Assembly: GCF_003605385.1 (NCBI RefSeq)
Contig: NZ_QYTV02000005.1
Span: forward strand, 1-64,000
DNA from: Siminovitchia acidinfaciens
GTDB lineage: Bacteria; Bacillota; Bacilli; Bacillales; Bacillaceae_C
DNA length: 64,000 nt
Direction: 5' to 3'
A program made the translations under genes and the position numbers. This document shows positions 63,998-64,000 of the stretch, in pieces. The number at the start of each line of letters is the position of its first letter. Position 1 is the stretch's first letter. A model generated the notes under the pieces. The model did not search any database and was not told the origin of the DNA. It worked only from the letters and a program-made list of their open reading frames with translations.

Positions 63998-64000
63998 ATG

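Overview
The window is chromosomal DNA from a low-GC, endospore-forming Firmicute of the Bacillaceae. Gene content (spoIVA, cotD, ypjB, gpsB, class B rnpB, bacillithiol genes, TRAP) and local order closely follow the Bacillus subtilis ypb-yph region, but several blocks are rearranged or missing. About 57 protein genes are supported. They are packed in co-directional, often overlapping operons, mostly on the minus strand. Many starts are TTG or GTG, chosen here by ribosome-binding-site spacing and family alignment.

Layout. 1-67: the last bases of an IS3-family insertion sequence. 83-6243 (minus): bpsA-bpsB (type III polyketide synthase and methyltransferase), the double dynamin dynA and a sulfurtransferase. 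6283-11043 (minus): aroA-tyrA-hisC-aroC, read from a T-box leader whose specifier codon is TAC (tyrosine). Diverging from it is the chorismate mutase-DAHP synthase fusion. 12.9-22 kb: a DMT transporter, carboxypeptidase ypwA, rnpB, gpsB, cotD, an Hsp20 protein and the yppG/F/E/C genes. 22-28.8 kb: recU-ponA, nth, dnaD, aspB, ypmB. 29-33.8 kb: dinG and panB-panC, with a riboswitch-like leader resembling the pan RNA motif. 34-39.3 kb: birA, cca, bshA, bshB1, dapB, ypjD, as a chain of overlapping genes. 39.4-48.9 kb: ypjC, yugP, ypjB, ypjA, qcrABC, ypiF, ypiB, ypiA, aroB. 49.4-54 kb: ndk, hepT, menG, hepS, mtrB, folE, hbs. 54.3-63.6 kb: spoIVA, yphF, yphE, gpsA, der, yphA, rpsA-like, plsC, cmk.

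Functional themes are aromatic amino acid synthesis (DAHP synthase, AroB, AroC, AroA, TyrA, HisC), menaquinone and respiration (HepS, HepT, MenG, QcrABC), bacillithiol synthesis, pantothenate synthesis, cell-wall and division functions (PonA, GpsB, DynA), DNA repair and replication (RecU, Nth, DnaD, DinG) and spore coat morphogenesis.

Accessory signal. No wholly novel multi-gene system is evident. The most distinctive features are: (i) about twelve copies of a GC-richer, self-complementary intergenic repeat, several starting at or within a few bases of a stop codon; (ii) the tyrosine T-box on a relocated aromatic operon that appears to run into bpsAB; (iii) a pan-type RNA leader with mutually exclusive hairpins; (iv) local absence of genes expected here from B. 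subtilis (trp operon, cheR, asnS, panD, mgsA, ypoC, ypmA).
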